DNA from: Paenibacillus brasilensis
GTDB taxonomy: Bacteria; Bacillota; Bacilli; Paenibacillales; Paenibacillaceae
NCBI RefSeq assembly: GCF_009363115.1
Contig: NZ_CP045298.1
Location: 1,952,001-2,016,000 of the forward strand
Direction of reading: 5' to 3'
DNA length: 64,000 bases
Below, piece by piece: positions 35,210-46,100 of this stretch (positions are counted from its first letter, which is position 1; each line of letters starts with the position of its first letter). The notes under the pieces are model-generated. The model did no database searches. It worked only from the letters and a program-made list of their open reading frames with translations, and had not been told where the DNA came from. Position numbers and translations under genes: made by a program.

Positions 35210-35457
35210 TCAACGCCCGCCATTGCGGCTATCAGCGGGCGCTAGACCTCGTAAACGTCCAATTTCTGTGCGTAACTCAGAATGTCCATAAAGGAATGAC
35301 TTAGAAACACCTGAGTGATTTGAAACTGAACTAAAATTAACCTGAACACCTTCTGCTTGCAGTGATCTTACAGCAGCCCACCCACGAGCTATAGCAAGTT
35401 CTCTTTTTTGTATTGCATTATTTTTAACCCGGATACATCCGGATGTTTATTGGCCAT
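35210..35457 (-). pseudogene. Tn554-type tnpC (DUF6262), frameshifted
   Basis: ATG 35457 overlaps the tnpB stop. The first 13 codons (MANKHPDVSGLK) are followed by a shift; the downstream frame reads KRELAIARGWAAVRSLQAEG, then VNFSSVSNHSGVSKSFLYGH and SELRTEIGRLRG. Restoring one A in the TTAAAAATAATG run would join the two. TnpC of Tn554 is a small DNA-binding accessory protein that sets the orientation of insertion. Confidence 0.75.
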
Positions 35458-37452
35458 GACGTTCACTCCCGACATATTCCCGCTTATCTTTTTCTATCCC
35501 CATAATCGGCTTGTCAGCCAAAAGTGAATCCCTGATCTCCTTATAACGCTTTATTTTAAGCTGTACCAGCTCTATGGAGCGTGTTCTACCTTTAGCCATA
35601 TATACAGCTACGTCGCTCTCCAATTGATCAATCTGACTCGTGTAATAGTCCAAGAATGTAGTATCCACATGGAAGCTCCGACAATTATTTTTAATACAGG
35701 GTGGTTCCAAAGTCTGTTCTAGAAAATCACAGTGTAACTTGGGGCTTTTAATGCAAAATCCATGATCCATCCGGACGGAATCCAAATGATGTCGTATCCA
35801 ATCTAGCTCAAGCCCGTTTTCCTCGGCTTGTACTGAAATATCTACCATGACGGGTTTGCCGGTTACATTCAGGCGGATAGAGGTATGAGCTTTTTCCCAC
35901 TCTTTACGAAGGGTATCATCCAGAATACGAGCATACGTAAGAGTCATTTCTGGACTCGTTTGAGCCATGAGCTTTTGAACGTGTAGAATTTGCATTCCGT
36001 TGTTGATCAAATTCACTCCATAACGATGCCTGAAAGCATGGTTTCTAAAATTGTATATGTTCCCGGCAGTATCACGAAGGTCAAGTTTCTCTGCTAGACG
36101 GTCAAGAGCTGTACTAACCGTTTTCTGAGACATTGCTTTACCAGACGCTTTGCCAATGACATGGGGAAATAGAAAACGATATGGGTTATAGATTTCTTCA
36201 GTCTGAAGGTATTCCTGCTGGAGTTTTACGACTGATACAATTTCTTCGGATATGGGAACCAGGTGATCTATATGATTGACCTTACGCTGGTCACCTTTAA
36301 GCCACCAACCATTAGATTTGTATACCAGGCAATCCACATCTAATTGACATACATCGGACACTCGGAAACCGCTGGCTTCCATTACAAGTACCAATCGAGC
36401 TAAAGATGAATGGAGCAGATGCAGATTATTCTGTACCTGCTCCCATATATGGTCAGGTATGTGCTTGATGTGATCATAATAATTCTTTCTTTCCCTTCTT
36501 GGCATATCTTCTTTCACTATTAATAGGTGAACAGGCTCCGTAGGAGCTTCATTCCATCCATAAATCTGAGCATATTCCAATATCCTTCTAGCATTTGCTA
36601 TACACTCGCTAACATGCCGGCTGCTGGGCGTTCTAATTTTGATATGATTGTTACCACCCATATCAACTTTCCATATATGCTCTAAAAATGCTTCAATGTC
36701 AGTTCTCTGAAGGTTTCTAGTATCAGTCCAATCCGGATGTCTCTCAGCAATAAAATTAAAAAATAGATACACTTTTTTCAAAATATTAAATGCAGTGGCA
36801 ATGCTGATTTGTCGTTGAAGAATCAAAACGTGATAGAAATATTTTTTTACAAACCCCCTGTAAGTAGCGTGTATATTTGTGAAATTAATTTGTGTTTCTC
36901 TACGAGACATATTGTAAGGTAAGCCTAGCTTTTCAATACTCCATATATCTTTCTCTTCTTCGGACCGATCATCATATAAATCAAATAGAAATTTATAGAC
37001 TTGATCAACAACTGAGTAGAAATATCTGTATGAGGAGCTCATTCGTGACGGTTTACTGGAAGTAACTCTTGCCTTTTTATGGTTCTTTAAATGTACGAGA
37101 TATAATTTCCTGACCTTTTCCTGAGGACAATCCAGGATACTTATTGCTTCAGGATAAATATCCGATATGAACTTACTGAAGAAGAGAACAGAGGTATAAG
37201 TTTGACCAACCATCGTTGCAAGGACCAGCGACCGTTTATTAAATTGGTGTAGAAGTATCGTTTTACTTCCTCTCTAAAATTAGGATTTTCAATCATATCG
37301 AATCGAAAATTTCTATTATAGTTAGGAAAATGCTTCAGGTGAAGGATCTCAGCCATAGCATTGCTTTCCCAAATATCATTCGTAAAATATTCCGGTAGCG
37401 GCAAGAGTGAATTGATCTTCTTATTAGCTAATTGTTGAATAACTTGATTCAT
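35447..37452 (-). pseudogene. Tn554-type tnpB tyrosine recombinase, frameshifted
   Basis: The N-terminal part (MNQVIQQLANKKINSLLPLP, to NGRWSL) is in one frame from 37452. The remainder is in another, from LATMVGQTYTSVLFF to the stop. One missing base in TGGTCCTTGCAACG near 37220 explains it. The C-terminal catalytic domain is complete: SGFRVSDVCQL (R), HAFRHRYGVNLI (H-x-x-R), MTLTYARI (Y), followed by the cysteine-rich tail typical of Tn554 TnpB (LHCDFLEQTLEPPCIKNNCR). Without the first 80 residues it is probably inactive. Confidence 0.82.
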
Positions 37453-37455
37453 GCA

Positions 37456-38022
37456 TTACTCCTTACTTTCATGAGAAATAGCTTGTTCCCAGTGCTTCCG
37501 GATAGTCTCGTCAGAAGGATGGACGTACATTTGGAGAGTAGTTTGGATGTGGGCATGCCCTAATAAATTTTTCAGTGAGACAGCACTGATACCTTTATCG
37601 TTTAATTGTGTTGCACATGTATGACGAAACATGTGGGCGGTGAAGTCTACCTCAGCTTTCCGATTTAAACGCTTTATCAGCGCCTGCAAACCCCAATAGG
37701 ACATCTGCTCACCTTTATTTTTACCACTTAAATTAAAAAAAACGTGATCAATATTGGTTTGTGAACTGTGAAATTCAATAATATAATCCTGGAATAAATT
37801 GATCGTATCAGAAGTAACATAGACGGTTCGATTTTCCCCGGCTCTGGTTTTCGAAACCCTCACTAGGATACTCTTCTTCCCAATGTTAAAGTCACTGATT
37901 GCAAGGTTTAGAAGTTCACTGGCTCGTATTCCTGTCTCAAAAAGAATTCGAACAATTAGCATGTCTCTCATGTTCAAAAATAATGCTTCAATTTTTGCCG
38001 ATGAGGCCGGTTTTGATATCAC
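37456..38022 (-). pseudogene. Tn554-type tnpA tyrosine recombinase, 5'-truncated
   Basis: Only the catalytic half remains: NMRDMLIVRILFETGIRASE (R), HMFRHTCATQLNDKG (H-x-x-R), LLGHAHIQTTLQMY (H and Y). TnpA is normally about 350 residues; the N-terminal DNA-binding half is gone. The first roughly 12 codons of the open frame are antisense to the flavodiiron gene on the other strand, marking a breakpoint near 37975. It overlaps tnpB in the usual tnpA-tnpB order. Confidence 0.8.
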
Positions 38023-38701
38023 CGAGGACTTTATCGGATACTATCAGGCCATTATTCATCCGCATCGAAGATATGTGCGTACATTAATCGAAGCTATTTC
38101 TGACCTGGATATTGAGATGATTGCTCCTTCCCATGGCTTCGCGATCCGACATGATATTGCAAAGTTTATTGATTTGTACGCCTCTATGAGTACCGAAACC
38201 AAGGATGATAAAAAAGTAGTAATTGTTTATGCCACATTAAAAAATAATACAAAAAAAATGGCAAACATCCTGAAAGACTGCTTTGTGGAGAACCAAATCA
38301 AGGTGGAGCTATGGGACGTAGATAAGGCAGATGAAACGGAGATTTTGAATAGTATTGCCTCAGCGGATGCTGTTTTCGTCGGTAGCTCTACCAAATATGC
38401 CGATATGACGGGTAAGCTGGAAGACCTGCTGCAACAAATGCAAAAGATGAACCTGGAAGGTAAGCTCGCTGCCGCCTTTGGTTCCTACGGCTGGAGCGGG
38501 GAAGCCATTGAAGTCGTACAGGATTACTTGAACGGTACCAATATGAAGGTCCAAAGCACTTCTGATGTCATCAAGTCGACTGGTATGACGCATGTGGAGT
38601 TCCCGGTACGCATTCGTTTCTATCCTACAGAAGATGAAAAAGTGAAGAAAATTAAAAATGCCGCTGAGTTTGTCTCGGATCTACTGCTTAGCGTCATTTG
38701 A
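37970..38701 (+). pseudogene. Flavodiiron protein (FprA/A-type flavoprotein), 5'-truncated
   Basis: About 240 residues remain: the end of the metallo-beta-lactamase-like diiron domain (FIGYYQAIIHPHRRYV, DLDIEMIAPSHGFAIR) and a complete flavodoxin domain (VVIVYATLKNNTKKMANIL, AVFVGSSTKYAD, LAAAFGSYGWSGEAIEVVQ). Flavodiiron proteins are normally about 400 residues and reduce O2 or NO with electrons from rubredoxin. The diiron ligand motif (HxExD) lies in the lost part, so this remnant cannot catalyse that reaction. It is fused at about 37975 to truncated tnpA. No RBS is seen before the first ATG. Rubredoxin reductase and rubredoxin genes follow on the same strand. Confidence 0.8.
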
Positions 38702-38738
38702 ACAAAGGCTGCGTATAGCGAAATAGGAGAGATGCTGA

Positions 38739-39932
38739 ATGGGTAACAAACATTACGTTATTATCGGAGGCAGCGTTGCCGCCGTCAACGCGGCGAAAGC
38801 GATTAGAGATCATGATGAGCTAGCGGAAATTTCTATTTACGGGGAAGAAGCTTCCCTTCCGTATAACAGAGTCAAGCTTTCCAAGGGACTATTCACTGAC
38901 CTGCACAGCGACAAAATCCTGATCAAAAAGGAAAAATGGTTTGCCAATCAACGAATTCATGTTTATTCCGGCATAAAGATCACCGCGATACATGCAGCGG
39001 ACTCCACCATCGAAACAGCAAACGGACAAACCGTTGCTTATGACAAGCTGCTGCTGTGTACAGGAGCCTACAACCGTAAGCTTTTGCTGGACGGAGCTTC
39101 ACTACGTAACGTTCACAATATCCGTTTTCGACAAGATGCAGATAAACTTAAAACGGAATTACAAAAAGGAGACCGGATATGCATCATCGGCGGTGGTATT
39201 CAGGGTGTAGAAACCGCTTGGTCCTTCCAGCAAGCCGGGTATGCTGTAACCATTCTGGAAGCTTCGCAGCGGCTTATGCCCCGCCAGCTAGATGAAAAGG
39301 CCTCCGCTATTTTGACCCAGCGAATTACCGAGCAGGGTACCAAGGTAAGCCTTGGACAAGGCGTAAAGCGTATTATAGGCACAGATCACGTCGAAGGTGT
39401 AGAGCTACAGGACGGCTCCGTTATTCCCTGCGAGCATGTCGTGTATTCTATCGGCATTGTACCTAATACTGAGCTTGCTCGCCAGATCGGTCTAGATATT
39501 GGACTCGGCATTCTGGTGAATGCACAGATGGAAACCAGCTCTGTCAATATATATGCGGCAGGTGATGTAGCCGAGTTTCAAAATAGAGTAGATGGATTAT
39601 GGGAAAGTGCTATCGAGCAAGGAAAAATAGCAGGCGCCAATATGGCAGGTGCATCCGTCAGCTATCAGCGACCTATCCCTGTAACCCTGTCCAACAGCTA
39701 TGAATGCCCCTTGTTTTCCATGGGTCTGGTAGATGAACAGGACTGCGACACCAGCCTGAACAGTGAAAATCAAGTTTCGTATACACGTATGTTCATACAA
39801 AACGGCTCTATCTGCGGCGTGATCGGCTTTGGGGATGCTCTTGCTTCACTTCCGTTTAAAACAGCCATCATCCAAGGACTCAAACCGGACGCGCCAGAGC
39901 TTACAAAAATTTTGAGTGACAAGGAGAACTAA
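38739..39932 (+). CDS. NADH:rubredoxin oxidoreductase-like flavoprotein
   Basis: A 397-residue FAD/NAD enzyme: [20 protein letters not shown] (FAD), [20 protein letters not shown] (NAD) and [14 protein letters not shown]. It resembles rubredoxin reductases and the N-terminal module of NirB. The gene lies between a flavodiiron remnant and a rubredoxin gene (2 bases apart), so the natural role is passing electrons from NADH to rubredoxin and on to the flavodiiron oxidase. RBS AGGAGAGATG. With the oxidase broken, its present partner is unclear. Confidence 0.88.
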   Translation: MGNKHYVIIGGSVAAVNAAKAIRDHDELAEISIYGEEASLPYNRVKLSKGLFTDLHSDKILIKKEKWFANQRIHVYSGIKITAIHAADSTIETANGQTVAYDKLLLCTGAYNRKLLLDGASLRNVHNIRFRQDADKLKTELQKGDRICIIGGGIQGVETAWSFQQAGYAVTILEASQRLMPRQLDEKASAILTQRITEQGTKVSLGQGVKRIIGTDHVEGVELQDGSVIPCEHVVYSIGIVPNTELARQIGLDIGLGILVNAQMETSSVNIYAAGDVAEFQNRVDGLWESAIEQGKIAGANMAGASVSYQRPIPVTLSNSYECPLFSMGLVDEQDCDTSLNSENQVSYTRMFIQNGSICGVIGFGDALASLPFKTAIIQGLKPDAPELTKILSDKEN

Positions 39933-39934
39933 AG

Positions 39935-40105
39935 ATGAAAAAATATGTATGTCAACCTTGTGGATACATTTATGATCCTGCTATCGGCGACCCTGATGAA
40001 GACGTTATGCCAGGTACAGCGTTTGAGGATCTTCCAGAAGACTGGGTTTGTCCAGTCTGTGGTGAGGATCAAAGCCATTTTGCCCCAATAGATGATACAG
40101 AATAA
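39935..40105 (+). CDS. Rubredoxin
   Basis: A 56-residue protein with both iron-binding pairs: C6-x2-C9 ([11 protein letters not shown]) and C39-x2-C42 ([10 protein letters not shown]), plus the usual [19 protein letters not shown]. It is a one-electron carrier between NAD(P)H-dependent reductases and oxidases. RBS AAGGAG overlaps the end of the reductase gene, showing coupled translation. Too short for most ORF finders. Confidence 0.95.
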   Translation: MKKYVCQPCGYIYDPAIGDPDEDVMPGTAFEDLPEDWVCPVCGEDQSHFAPIDDTE

Positions 40106-40157
40106 CAAGAACCCGCTATACTTTTTAGTTTCCGGTTTATGAATGGAGTGAATGAAT

Positions 40158-40865
40158 GTGAATGAGATGTCCTGCCAGTGCGGAAAGGAGCCCTGTGCCC
40201 GCAAAGTGCCTATCTTTTCCTCTTTGTCCGAAGAAGATTTGTGTAAGGTCAGCTCCATGATCCGGCACCGAAAATATCAGAAAGGTGAGGCCTTGATTGT
40301 CGAGGAACAGGCTTCCGATACGCTGTACATTATTCAAAGCGGGCATGTCAAGCTTCTGAAAATGACGCCTCAGGGCAAAGAACAAATTCTGCACATTCTG
40401 ACAACTGGCGATTTTTTTGGCGAGTTGAATATATTTAACAGCGATGAGCTGAGTAATTTTAGTGCCTATGCCTTAAAAAATACTGATATATGTATGCTCA
40501 CCAAGGATGATATGGAGCAGTTGATTCGCAACAATCCAGATATCTCTTTGAAGCTGCTCAAAACCATTACCAAACGCTTGGCCCATACCGAAAAGCTGGC
40601 TCAAAGCCTGGCTACCAAAGACCCGGAAATCCGCATCGCCTATATGATTCTTGAGCTTGGGCATAAATACGGCAAACCGGACGGATCTCACATTAAAATA
40701 AACCTCCCCCTTTCACGCGAGGAAATGGCTAATTACGTAGGTGTCACACGTGAAACCATCAGTCGCAAATTCGCAAAATTTGAACAGCTGGGGATTATTC
40801 ATATCAAGGGTACACGAGAGATTACGATCTGCGATGTACAGAAGCTGAACGAATATATAGATTGA
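40158..40865 (+). CDS. Crp/Fnr-family regulator with N-terminal cysteine cluster
   Basis: A 235-residue protein. The N-terminus has C6-x-C8-x4-C13 (MSCQCGKEPCARKVPIFSSL). A cyclic-nucleotide-type beta-barrel follows (GEALIVEEQASDTLYIIQSG, then GDFFGELNIF), then the dimer helix, and an HTH near residues 170-200 (LSREEMANYVGVTRETISRK). The three clustered cysteines suggest an Fe-S or redox switch, as in FNR, though a fourth ligand is not obvious. It lies 52 bases after rubredoxin and probably controls that operon in response to O2, NO or redox state. The GTG at 40158 is chosen for RBS spacing (GGAGTG); an ATG two codons earlier sits too close. Confidence 0.83.
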   Translation: MNEMSCQCGKEPCARKVPIFSSLSEEDLCKVSSMIRHRKYQKGEALIVEEQASDTLYIIQSGHVKLLKMTPQGKEQILHILTTGDFFGELNIFNSDELSNFSAYALKNTDICMLTKDDMEQLIRNNPDISLKLLKTITKRLAHTEKLAQSLATKDPEIRIAYMILELGHKYGKPDGSHIKINLPLSREEMANYVGVTRETISRKFAKFEQLGIIHIKGTREITICDVQKLNEYID

Positions 40866-40903
40866 GACATATAGATCTAATGCTGCTCTAGCATGAGGAC
40901 AAC

Positions 40904-40977
40904 AAAAAACCGCTTCTTTAACTTATGGATTACAGTTGATCTATCAACCACTTCCATTTCGTTAAAGGGCGGTTTTT
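40904..40977 (+). terminator. Terminator between the Fnr-like and glycosyltransferase genes
   Basis: AAAAACCGC-TTCTTTAAC pairs with GTTAAAG-GGCGGTTTTT across a 35-base loop; convergent genes lie on both sides. Confidence 0.7.
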
Positions 40978-40995
40978 ACCGTATTTTATACTTTA

Positions 40996-42939
40996 CTAAC
41001 GATTAATTGTCGTGTTCACGCCTTGGGAAGAAGCTCCCCATGAAGGCTGCGCTGAAGGAAGTTCTGGCGAAACTCTGTCTGTGGAACGAGCAGTCTCAAT
41101 CGTGGTCGATTTGGAGCAATCCCAGACCACTTTTACCAGATACCCAAACAGTAATACGTTCAACAACGAGGTCACGCACAATATAACACCGTAATGATCC
41201 CGAGAATTGGAGCTATAGAAAATATCGAAGGTGTTCAGGAAGATCGTAAGACTGAATCCACCCGCAAGCGACAAAAATCTCCGGTCCCGCAAAAACAGAT
41301 ACGCCAGTACCGCCAACGCTGCCGCAGGGAACAAATACCGTTCATGCATGCTCGAAGCGAAGGTAAAGACACCTGCAATTTGCACCAGCGCAGCTGCTGC
41401 CGCAAATTGTGGTTTGCGACTGCGGATATACATCCACCATGTAAACAAAGTCACCAGTACAATGCCGATCATGCCCCATGTATGGTAGCTGAACAGGAAC
41501 AATGTCGTAGTATCCTGCGTATAATTGCCACCGATCAGTGCGAAGAAGTTATACGCGTTCACGGAAGCATACGGATATTCGCCAACCGTTCCCTTGTATA
41601 AATCAAGCAGCCATAACGGCTCCTGCCCCCACGAAAATGGCAATATGACCAGAATGGTCGTCACAACCGCTCCACCGATGGCCAAGAGCCAAGGTTGTAT
41701 TTTACGCTGTCTCAATAGCTCAAAGAATAGAACTGGCCCATAAATAATCCCCTGCGGCTTCATCAATACCGCTATCGCAAACAATACGGCAGACCAGCCG
41801 ATCCGGTTTTCCACCAGCAGGACAATCATGCCGACAATCAGCATCGTAAAGAAAGAATCTACCTGTCCCCAGAAGGTCGAATTGATAAATACTGCCGGGT
41901 TAAACACATAGAATATAGCCAGCCCGAGGCTAATTGCATAGCCGACCCGTTTGCTTGCCAGCCGGTACAGCATGTACGCTGTCACGATATCGGCTAATAT
42001 ATTCGGAAGCCGCAGCAGCACGGACATATAGGGGCTGAAAGCAGCCGTAGAGCCGATTTTACCGATCACATATAAAATATAAATATAGAACGGCGGATAA
42101 TCACTTGATCCGTTCGTGTAAAAGCCAGATAAGCTGTCCGCTGCTGTCGTAGCCCAGTTACGGAACAGCATGAGATCCATATGACCCGATATCCAAGGGG
42201 CTATCGCCATTCTTAAAAAGAACCCCACACCCAGCACGGTCCACAGCATCAGCCCGCGGTTACGTTCCCCGAGCTTCCATGCACGAGCCCGAAAACGGTA
42301 CACAATAAACACGAACGCACCGAAGAATAAAGCGGCGAAAATTGCCAGCGGAGTTGCATAAGCGGATGAAGAATTTCCATTTCTTCCACCCCCCATACCG
42401 CCGCCAGGCCCGCCCATGCCCATGCCATATCCGTTACGGGACATACCACCCGGACCTCGGTGCTGCCCGTCTCTGGCTACACTCCTACCCCCAGATGTGG
42501 AATTGTCATTCCCCGCCGCTGTACCTTTGTCACCCGAAGTCGATGTATTCTGACTCGACGGGGTGGTTGAATCAGCAGATTGGCCTGTCGTACCTTGGCT
42601 CTTACCGTCGGAGCTATTTGTGGTATCCGTCGATGTCGAATTTGAGCTGGTACCCTGCCCTACACTTCCTGCTTCACGATTCCCGGCAGTCTGACCGTTA
42701 GCGGGACGTTGCCCCAGTCTCCCTCTTCCTCCGCCGAATCTGCCTCCTCCCCCGAATCCGCTGGACGGACCGTGCCTAAAAGCAGCGGACTGGGAGGCCG
42801 AACTGCCCGAATAGCTCCATAACGAAACAACACTCAATACAGCACACAATAGGAGACTACATAGAAGGATATATTTCAGACCGTTCGCTTTCCAAACGTT
42901 CAAATCCGATGCACCTCTCTCTGTTTCTATTTTCCTCAT
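40996..42939 (-). CDS. Membrane glycosyltransferase (GT39/GT87-like) with a Gly/Ser-rich loop
   Basis: A 647-residue protein. One membrane segment (ILLCSLLLCAVLSVVSLWSY) is followed by a Gly/Arg- then Ser/Thr-rich low-complexity region (residues about 48-195, with GFGGGGRFGGGRG and GMGMGGPGGGMGGG). Then come 10-12 membrane segments with the lipid-sugar transferase loop features (MDLMLFRNWATTAA, SSDYPPFYIYILYVIGKIG, INSTFWGQVDSFF and SSMHERYLFPAAAL). It likely moves a sugar from a polyprenyl-phosphate donor to a target outside the membrane. It ends with a Ser/Thr-rich tail. The start is uncertain: ATG 42939 has no RBS, while an internal TTG (DLNVWK) follows GAGAGAGG. No direct link to the synthetase genes beside it is evident. 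Confidence 0.75.
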   Translation of the reverse strand: MRKIETERGASDLNVWKANGLKYILLCSLLLCAVLSVVSLWSYSGSSASQSAAFRHGPSSGFGGGGRFGGGRGRLGQRPANGQTAGNREAGSVGQGTSSNSTSTDTTNSSDGKSQGTTGQSADSTTPSSQNTSTSGDKGTAAGNDNSTSGGRSVARDGQHRGPGGMSRNGYGMGMGGPGGGMGGGRNGNSSSAYATPLAIFAALFFGAFVFIVYRFRARAWKLGERNRGLMLWTVLGVGFFLRMAIAPWISGHMDLMLFRNWATTAADSLSGFYTNGSSDYPPFYIYILYVIGKIGSTAAFSPYMSVLLRLPNILADIVTAYMLYRLASKRVGYAISLGLAIFYVFNPAVFINSTFWGQVDSFFTMLIVGMIVLLVENRIGWSAVLFAIAVLMKPQGIIYGPVLFFELLRQRKIQPWLLAIGGAVVTTILVILPFSWGQEPLWLLDLYKGTVGEYPYASVNAYNFFALIGGNYTQDTTTLFLFSYHTWGMIGIVLVTLFTWWMYIRSRKPQFAAAAALVQIAGVFTFASSMHERYLFPAAALAVLAYLFLRDRRFLSLAGGFSLTIFLNTFDIFYSSNSRDHYGVILCVTSLLNVLLFGYLVKVVWDCSKSTTIETARSTDRVSPELPSAQPSWGASSQGVNTTINR

Positions 42940-43012
42940 ATTGTATCTGTCTTAGCTTAGGACTTTGTGAGTTCTGGCTGAATGTTGGCTGAATATGGGA
43001 TCGTTGTGGCAC

Positions 43013-43081
43013 AAAAAAATCCCCCCAAGTTTTACCGTCCCTTATAAAAGCATAAGGTTTAGAGTAATTGCTTGAGGGGAT
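43013..43081 (-). terminator. Terminator of the NRPS operon
   Basis: ATCCCCTCAAG pairs with CTTGGGGGGAT, followed by TTTTTTG on the minus strand, 35 bases after the last synthetase stop. An inner CTTAT/ATAAG hairpin lies in the loop. It shows that the operon ends here without a further gene. Confidence 0.75.
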
Positions 43082-43115
43082 CGTATTTTAATTGGGTTTA
43101 AATTTCAGCTTTGAA

Positions 43116-46100
43116 TTAGACTTTTTGCAATCCTTTATGAACACAGTGATTAATGATATCCGTTAAGCTTTGTTGATATTTTAAGGTTAATGCCTCCATC
43201 GTACGACGGGTAAACAATCGTTGATTAAATCGCAACGAGTAATGAAATATTCCGTTTACGATAAAGGCGTTCATTTCCAAATTATAGGGCCATTGCATAT
43301 CTTGATGAATAAGTTCACCCATAGGCATAGAAGAAGAAACAATCTCTTCCCGCTGTAGTCCATCCTCGAACCGGCCCAAGTAATTAAATAATATCTCCGG
43401 AGATAAGGTGAACTCAAGATCCTCCGTATACTGCGTTTCCGTCAGATATTTCAGAATTCCGTAGCCAATTCCATTATGGGGGACCTTAGCATGAGTACGT
43501 TGAACACTCTGAATGAGCTCGCCCAGAGAATCCCCATTGGCTTTATAGACTACAGGATAAAAAGACGTAAACCAGCCTACCGTCCGTGCCAAATTGAGAT
43601 GTTCTCTGAATTCATCCCTTCCGTGACTTTCTACATCAACAGCTACATCAGGATTACCCGTCCAATCCTTAATCGTCTTCACCAACGCTGTGAGTAATAA
43701 ATCATTAATTTCAGTGTTATAGGCAACAGGTGCTTTTGTTAATAAAGCCTCCGTCTCTTCCTGGGTGAGTGAGACATCTATGGAATCCATCTCCTTAAAT
43801 ATATGGGTTCCTGCTCCCTCCGCCAATTCAATTGGAAGCTTAGACACGCTTTCTCTTAATACATTTTTCCAGTAATCCTTTTCCTGTAAAAAGTCAGCGC
43901 TGTTCGCATATGCAGATAATTCCTGACTCCATGTCTTAAATGAGGTCGTCTTGGCAGGAAGCTGCACATCTCTATGTTCTTTAAAACTCTCATACAAATA
44001 CTCAAAATCCTCCATAATGATGCGCCAAGAAACGGCATCAACAACTAGATGATGAATAATAATTAGCAGGTGATCTCCATGATCGGTTCGGAATACTCCC
44101 AATTTAATTAGCGGTCCCTGTAATAAATGAATACTCGACTGTAATCGGTTAGCCTCTTGTTCGATCTGAAATTCAATTTTTTCAGACACTGTCCAGTCGA
44201 ATATTTCAATATCAAAGTGGCGGCCTGCTTCGTCCATATTCTCCTGTACCAAGCCTTCATTCGTATGTTTGAAACGCATCCTTAATGCATCATGCTGCTT
44301 CGTAATTCGCTCAAACGCCTTGACAATGACTTGTGTATCCCAGCCCTCTGGACTATACATCATAACTGCCTGATTCCAATGAAAAGGATTGTCATTCAGG
44401 TTGAATACCCAGTGCTGAATAGGTGTTAAAGGTACCTCTCCTACTACGATTTGTTCGTTCATACTTGCCGTTTTCTCGCCGTTCAAATTAGAGGCCAACT
44501 CTCCAATCGTTTGGAATTGCATAATATCCTTTATTTTTACGGCATATCCCACCTGTCCTAACCGAGCAGCCAGCTGTATGGCTTTAATAGAATCTCCACC
44601 CAGCTCAAAAAAGTGATCATCAATGCCTATATTGGATACAGATAAAGCCTCGCTCCATAAGTCCACCAATAATTTTTCCAGCTCATTTCCGGGTGCCACT
44701 TTAGATTCAAGGGATTCGTTGGGATGTGGTAGCCCCTTCGTGTCTATTTTTCCGTTTGCAGTTAGCGGCATAGCCGACAAATGTACAAAATGAGCCGGGA
44801 TCATATAGTCAGGCAATTCCTTGCTCAGAAATTTACGAAGCATAGCAGTGGCCAGGCATTCTTCTGAGACATAGTACGCGACCAAAGATACGATTCCATT
44901 TACGCTCGTAACCGGAAGAATACAGGTCTCACGGATTGATTCATGTTCTAATAATCTCTGTGTTATTTCTCCAAGCTCAACCCGATATCCCCTTACTTTT
45001 ACCTGATCATCAATTCTGCCCAAATACTCAATTTCTCCATTAGGAAGCCAGCGGGCCAGGTCGCCTGTCTTGTACATACGCTGTTGTTCCCTGAACGGGT
45101 TAGGCACAAATTTTTCCCTGCTTAATTCAGATCGATGCAGATAGCCTCTGGCTAATCCCGGGCCGCTGATGCACAATTCTCCTGGAACTCCTACAGGTTG
45201 CATGCGATGATGCTCGTCCACAATATAAACCTCGGTGTTTACAACTGGCCGGCCAATAGTAATACGTGAAGAATCCTGATCCAGTATAGCCACTGTGGCA
45301 CATACAGTTCCTTCTGTCGGCCCATATGCATTTACAAAAGTACGCCCTTCACTCCATTTCTCAATAATATCCATGGTACACGCTTCTCCACCAGCTATAA
45401 GAGTATGCAAACTAGGGATTGGCTCATAAGGAAGGGTTCTTAGAAGAGACGGCGGTAGAATCGTTGCATGGATCATATGCTCTCTTAACCACCGTCCAAG
45501 CCCGTATTCTACCAGAATATTGCGATCCTCAATGACCAGCGTGCCTCCAGCCAGAAGCGTCAGAAAAGTTTCAAGCACTGATGCATCAAAGCTAAAGGAG
45601 AAAAACTGCAACACCCTGCTTCCTTCTTTGATGTTAAATGTAGTGGCTAGATTAGAGAAATTGCTTAAACTGTGATGCTCAATCATAACCCCCTTAGGCT
45701 TTCCCGTTGAACCAGAGGTATAAATGACATAAGCCATATCTTCCGGCCTGGTTATGCTTTCAATATTAGACGTATCATACTGATCTATTGCCTGTCGATC
45801 ATCAATGAATAGAATTCGGTCGGAGCCTCCTAAATCCGTAGTTATGCTATCCATCAAAGCACGCTCTGTAATCAATACCTGAGCCTGACTGTCTTCTACG
45901 AAATAGGCTATACGCTCAACAGGATAGGAAGGGTCAATAGGTAGATAGGCTGCTCCTGCCTTTAATACACCCATGACGCTTACGACTCTCACACACGATG
46001 GAAGCAGCATAATACCTACGACATGATCTCTACCAATATTTCGGCTCCGCAATACTCTTGCTATTTGATTAGCTTGCTCATTGACTTGTCGATAGGTCAG

